This document shows, piece after piece, positions 6,916 through 9,047 of a stretch of DNA of 9,047 nt. Below the pieces are notes generated by a model. The model did not search any database and was not told the DNA's origin. It was given only the letters and a program-made list of their open reading frames with translations. The DNA is from Flammeovirgaceae bacterium (GTDB taxonomy: Bacteria > Bacteroidota > Bacteroidia > Cytophagales > Cyclobacteriaceae). The position numbers and the translations under genes were made by a program. Position 1 is the first letter of the stretch. Each line of letters begins with the position of its first letter. Location: assembly GCA_947457025.1 (NCBI GenBank), contig CANGUI010000054.1:1-9047 (forward strand). The letters run 5' to 3'.

Positions 6916-8223
6916 ATGGCGAATATCGTTGCAATAGTAGGTCGGCCCAATGTGGGCAAATCCACCTTTTTTAACCGAATGGTAGAACAGCGTCAGGCCA
7001 TTATGGATGACCAGCCAGGCGTTACGCGCGATCGCCACTACGGGTACGCCGAATGGACTGGCCATTATTTTACGGTAATCGATACGGGCGGATACGTGAC
7101 CGGATCGGATGATAAGTTCGAAAAAGAAATCCGGCGGCAGGTGGAGTTAGCTCTGGAAGAATGCAGCCACGTGATTTTTATGGTTGATTGCAAAGACGGA
7201 CTAACCGCGTACGACAAGGAGTTTGCCAACGTCATCCGCAGATCAAAAAAACCGGTGTTGATAGCGGCCAACAAAGCCGACACACCTGAAAAGTCGATTC
7301 TCGCGGCTGAGTTCTACGGTCTTGGTTTGGGCGAGGTTTTTCCCATTTCCGCAGAAAATGGAGGCGGCACCGGCGAATTGCTGGATGAACTGGTCTCGCA
7401 CTTTTCGGGTGCAGGGGTGGAAGATCCGGATGCCGGCATCCCAAAAATTGCCATCCTGGGCCGCCCCAATGTTGGCAAGTCATCGTTACTGAATGTGCTG
7501 TTGGGTGAGGAACGCAGCATTGTTACAGACGAGGCCGGAACCACCCGCGATGCCATCCACTCGCGTTATAAGATGTTTGGTAAGGATTTCATCCTGATCG
7601 ATACAGCCGGCATTCGGAAGAAAGCAAAGGTGCGGGAGGATGTTGAGTTCTACTCCGTTCTGCGGTCGCTGAGGGCTCTGGAGGAATGCGATGTTTGCAT
7701 AGTGGTGATCGATGCCACCCGCGGCCTCGAGTCGCAGGATGTGAACATTGTGGTGCTGGCTCAAAAACAAGGCAAGGGTATCGTTTTGATGGTCAACAAG
7801 TGGGATTTGATCGAAAAAGACAGTAAAACAGCTGATTCCTTCAAGAAAACCTTACTGGAGAGCCTGGCCCCGATCGACTACCTGCCTGTCATCTTTGCTT
7901 CAGCTTTAACCCGTCAGCGAGTCTTTCAGGTGATGGAAAAGGCGGTAGAAGTCTTCCACAACAAAACCAAAAAAGTACCTACATCGGCATTGAATAACGC
8001 ACTATTGCCGGAAATTGCCCGATATCCGCCCCCCGCAATAAAAGGGAAGTTGATTCAAATCAAATACATTACACAAGTAGCGGCCAAAACACCCAGTTTT
8101 GCATTTTTTTGCAACCTGCCACAGTATGTGCAGGAGTCGTACCAGCGATTTTTGGAAAACCGGCTCCGGGAGAACTTTGACTTCGAAGGAGTGCCCGTTC
8201 GACTGTTTTTCAGAAAAAAGTAA
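6916..8223 (+). CDS. der: GTPase Der (EngA)
   Basis: Der is an essential double GTPase that acts in late assembly of the 50S ribosomal subunit. The 435-residue protein has two complete G domains. The first has GRPNVGKS at 9-16, GVTRD at 35-39, DTGG at 56-59 and NKAD at 119-122. The second has GRPNVGKS at 182-189, GTTRD at 208-212, DTAG at 229-232 and NKWD at 294-297. The KH-like C-terminal domain occupies about 350-435 and includes the conserved segments KIKYITQ-like IQIKYITQ and FCNLPQYVQESYQRFLENRLRE. All motifs are intact, so it is expected to be functional. It lies directly after era, pairing a 30S with a 50S assembly GTPase. Confidence 0.98.
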   Translation: MANIVAIVGRPNVGKSTFFNRMVEQRQAIMDDQPGVTRDRHYGYAEWTGHYFTVIDTGGYVTGSDDKFEKEIRRQVELALEECSHVIFMVDCKDGLTAYDKEFANVIRRSKKPVLIAANKADTPEKSILAAEFYGLGLGEVFPISAENGGGTGELLDELVSHFSGAGVEDPDAGIPKIAILGRPNVGKSSLLNVLLGEERSIVTDEAGTTRDAIHSRYKMFGKDFILIDTAGIRKKAKVREDVEFYSVLRSLRALEECDVCIVVIDATRGLESQDVNIVVLAQKQGKGIVLMVNKWDLIEKDSKTADSFKKTLLESLAPIDYLPVIFASALTRQRVFQVMEKAVEVFHNKTKKVPTSALNNALLPEIARYPPPAIKGKLIQIKYITQVAAKTPSFAFFCNLPQYVQESYQRFLENRLRENFDFEGVPVRLFFRKK

Positions 8224-8304
8224 AAAAGAGGCTATTCCGCAATCGATTTCCCGTGAATTACCCGAAAAATTATTACTCCGCCCCCGTAATTACCCCATAA
8301 CTGT

Positions 8305-8312
8305 TATATTTG
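8305..8312 (+). promoter_or_regulatory. Bacteroidota -7 promoter box of the small lipoprotein gene
   Basis: TATATTTG exactly matches TAnnTTTG, 27 nt before the ATG at 8340. The sequence between is A-rich, as often seen in well-translated Bacteroidota leaders. The box lies in an AT-rich stretch that also contains the 8-base palindrome GTAATTAC at 8286-8293. Confidence 0.65.
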
Positions 8313-8339
8313 CACCCAAAATTTAACAACCTGTAAACT

Positions 8340-8513
8340 ATGAAAAAAGTAATCGCATTATTGATGGTATGCGGTTTCGCATTTGCCTTTGTAGCCTGCG
8401 GTGGCGGTAAGACTGAGTCTACCGAAACGACTGACAGCACTGCAACTGAGGCTCCTGCTGAAACAGCACCTGCTGCCGACACTACTGCTACCGATACTAC
8501 TGCTGCTCAGTAG
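8340..8513 (+). CDS. Small Thr/Ala-rich lipoprotein
   Basis: The 57-residue protein has a classic lipoprotein signal: positive MKK, a hydrophobic stretch (VIALLMVCGFAFAF) and the lipobox FVAC with the modified Cys at residue 20, followed by GGGK. The mature part is only 38 residues and is a low-complexity tail of Thr, Ala, Glu, Asp and Pro, with internal near-repeats such as ADTTATDTTA. It is probably a membrane-anchored, disordered, acidic peptide in the cell envelope. The function is unknown; similar short lipoproteins with acidic Thr-rich tails are common in this phylum. It has its own -7 box and a strong terminator, so it is monocistronic. Its frequent GCT and ACT codons, unlike its C/G-ending neighbours, suggest high expression. 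Confidence 0.85.
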   Translation: MKKVIALLMVCGFAFAFVACGGGKTESTETTDSTATEAPAETAPAADTTATDTTAAQ

Positions 8514-8539
8514 TAAATTGGTTCCAGAAGCAACAAGGA

Positions 8540-8572
8540 GGCTTTAGTAAAACTAAAGCCTTTTTTATTTTT
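8540..8572 (+). terminator. Intrinsic terminator of the lipoprotein gene
   Basis: GGCTTTAGT (8540-8548) and ACTAAAGCC (8552-8560) form a perfect 9-bp stem with a three-base AAA loop, followed directly by TTTTTTATTTTT. It lies 26 bases after the lipoprotein stop codon. This is the only clear Rho-independent terminator in the window. Confidence 0.93.
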
Positions 8573-8573
8573 G
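8566..8573 (+). promoter_or_regulatory. Candidate -7 promoter box within the terminator tail
   Basis: TATTTTTG matches TAnnTTTG exactly and overlaps the T-tract of the preceding terminator. It could drive the SprT-like gene downstream. T-rich sequence makes a chance match easy, so this is weaker than the other boxes. Confidence 0.35.
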
Positions 8574-8629
8574 GGATTTTCAAACGTATCATCAACGCAC
8601 AAGCAATCCGGCTGCATCTTTCCCGGCAT

Positions 8630-9047
8630 GTGCCCGCACATGCGCTGGATTACTGTGTATCGCTCTGGGAGCAAGCCCCCTTCCATTTCAAAGTGAGCCC
8701 GGCACGGGCCACAAAAGCAGGAGATTTTTGCGCTCGCCCGGGTTTGCCCAACCGCGTCACGGTGAACGGGGATTTATCTGCCCATTCGTTTCTGATCACC
8801 TTCATTCATGAAGTGGCGCACCACAGGGTGCACAACCGCTTTGGGCATCGGGTTCAATCTCACGGGGAAGAGTGGAAACAAACTTTCCGTGATTTGATGG
8901 AGCCCATGCTTACGGAACAGATCTTTGCCGAACCCCTTTTGACGGGACTGCGGAAGCACATGCAAAACCCCAAAGCGTCAACCTACTCAGATGCAGCCAT
9001 CACCGCATTGTTGCGAAAGGAAGATCCGCAGGGGCGGCAGCAGTTAC
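8630..9047 (+). CDS. SprT-like zinc metalloprotease-type protein (3' end outside window)
   Basis: The frame encodes a SprT-like domain protein, a family related to eukaryotic Spartan proteases. From the GTG at 8630, the zinc site HEVAH lies at residues 60-64 with the third-ligand motif HGEEW at 78-82. FHFKVSPARATKAGDF (18-33) and RVTVNGDL (42-49) match the beta strands that precede the HExxH helix in this family. The gene runs off the right edge, so any C-terminal zinc ribbon is unseen. The start is uncertain: GTG at 8630 is the only canonical start codon in a frame that stays open well upstream. The preceding residues (IRLHLSRH, before VPAHALDYCVSLWE) look as if they belong to the domain, so translation may begin further upstream at a non-standard codon. 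Substrates are unknown. Confidence 0.85.
   Translation, partial: MPAHALDYCVSLWEQAPFHFKVSPARATKAGDFCARPGLPNRVTVNGDLSAHSFLITFIHEVAHHRVHNRFGHRVQSHGEEWKQTFRDLMEPMLTEQIFAEPLLTGLRKHMQNPKASTYSDAAITALLRKEDPQGRQQL

Noticed and set aside
6486..6965. Minus-strand 159-codon frame across era and der
   Set aside because: It is a mirror frame of conserved GTPase coding sequence.
8273..8482. Minus-strand 69-codon frame rich in Ala, Val and Ser
   Set aside because: It is the antisense of the Thr/Ala-rich lipoprotein tail, where low complexity keeps the opposite frame open.

Overview
The window looks like chromosomal DNA of a Bacteroidota bacterium, most likely from the Cytophagales or a nearby lineage, with roughly even GC content. 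The main evidence is five exact matches to the Bacteroidota -7 promoter consensus TAnnTTTG, four of them 8-27 nt upstream of credible ATG starts. The genes generally lack strong Shine-Dalgarno sequences. The protein types also fit: a Bacteroidota-style Gmk, Era starting with MHRAGFV, and a small Thr/Ala-rich lipoprotein. No tRNA, rRNA, CRISPR array, insertion sequence or phage gene was seen.

Layout. (1) 32-1570, minus strand: a 512-residue fold-type II PLP enzyme homologue with an unusual N-terminal extension. (2) 1571-2121: a divergent intergenic region with no convincing gene. (3) 2122-4332: a 736-residue multidomain glycosyltransferase with two intact GT2 domains flanking what looks like a third, degenerate GT-A domain. 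(4) 4379-5809: an ECF sigma factor, a small zinc-binding anti-sigma factor and guanylate kinase, spaced so tightly that they must form one operon. (5) 6000-8223: era and der, two ribosome-assembly GTPases. (6) 8340-8513: a 57-residue lipoprotein gene with its own promoter and a strong intrinsic terminator. (7) 8630 to the window end: a SprT-like zinc metalloprotease gene, cut off by the window edge. Its only canonical in-frame start codon is GTG, and a candidate promoter box lies inside the preceding terminator's T-tract.

How the genes relate. The right half is mostly housekeeping: nucleotide metabolism (gmk) and ribosome biogenesis (era, der). The notable regulatory element is the sigma/anti-sigma pair. 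It closely resembles the actinobacterial SigR-RsrA redox switch, including the full set of spaced Cys/His residues in the anti-sigma factor. Because gmk starts directly after the anti-sigma stop codon, GMP kinase expression is probably tied to that stress circuit. The left half is accessory: a surface-glycan glycosyltransferase and a PLP protein whose fused N-terminal domain and altered cofactor loop suggest a regulatory or otherwise unusual role. Nothing here amounts to a clear defence island or a wholly new system. The most interesting items are the redox-type sigma module driving gmk, the PLP fusion protein, and the three-module glycosyltransferase.
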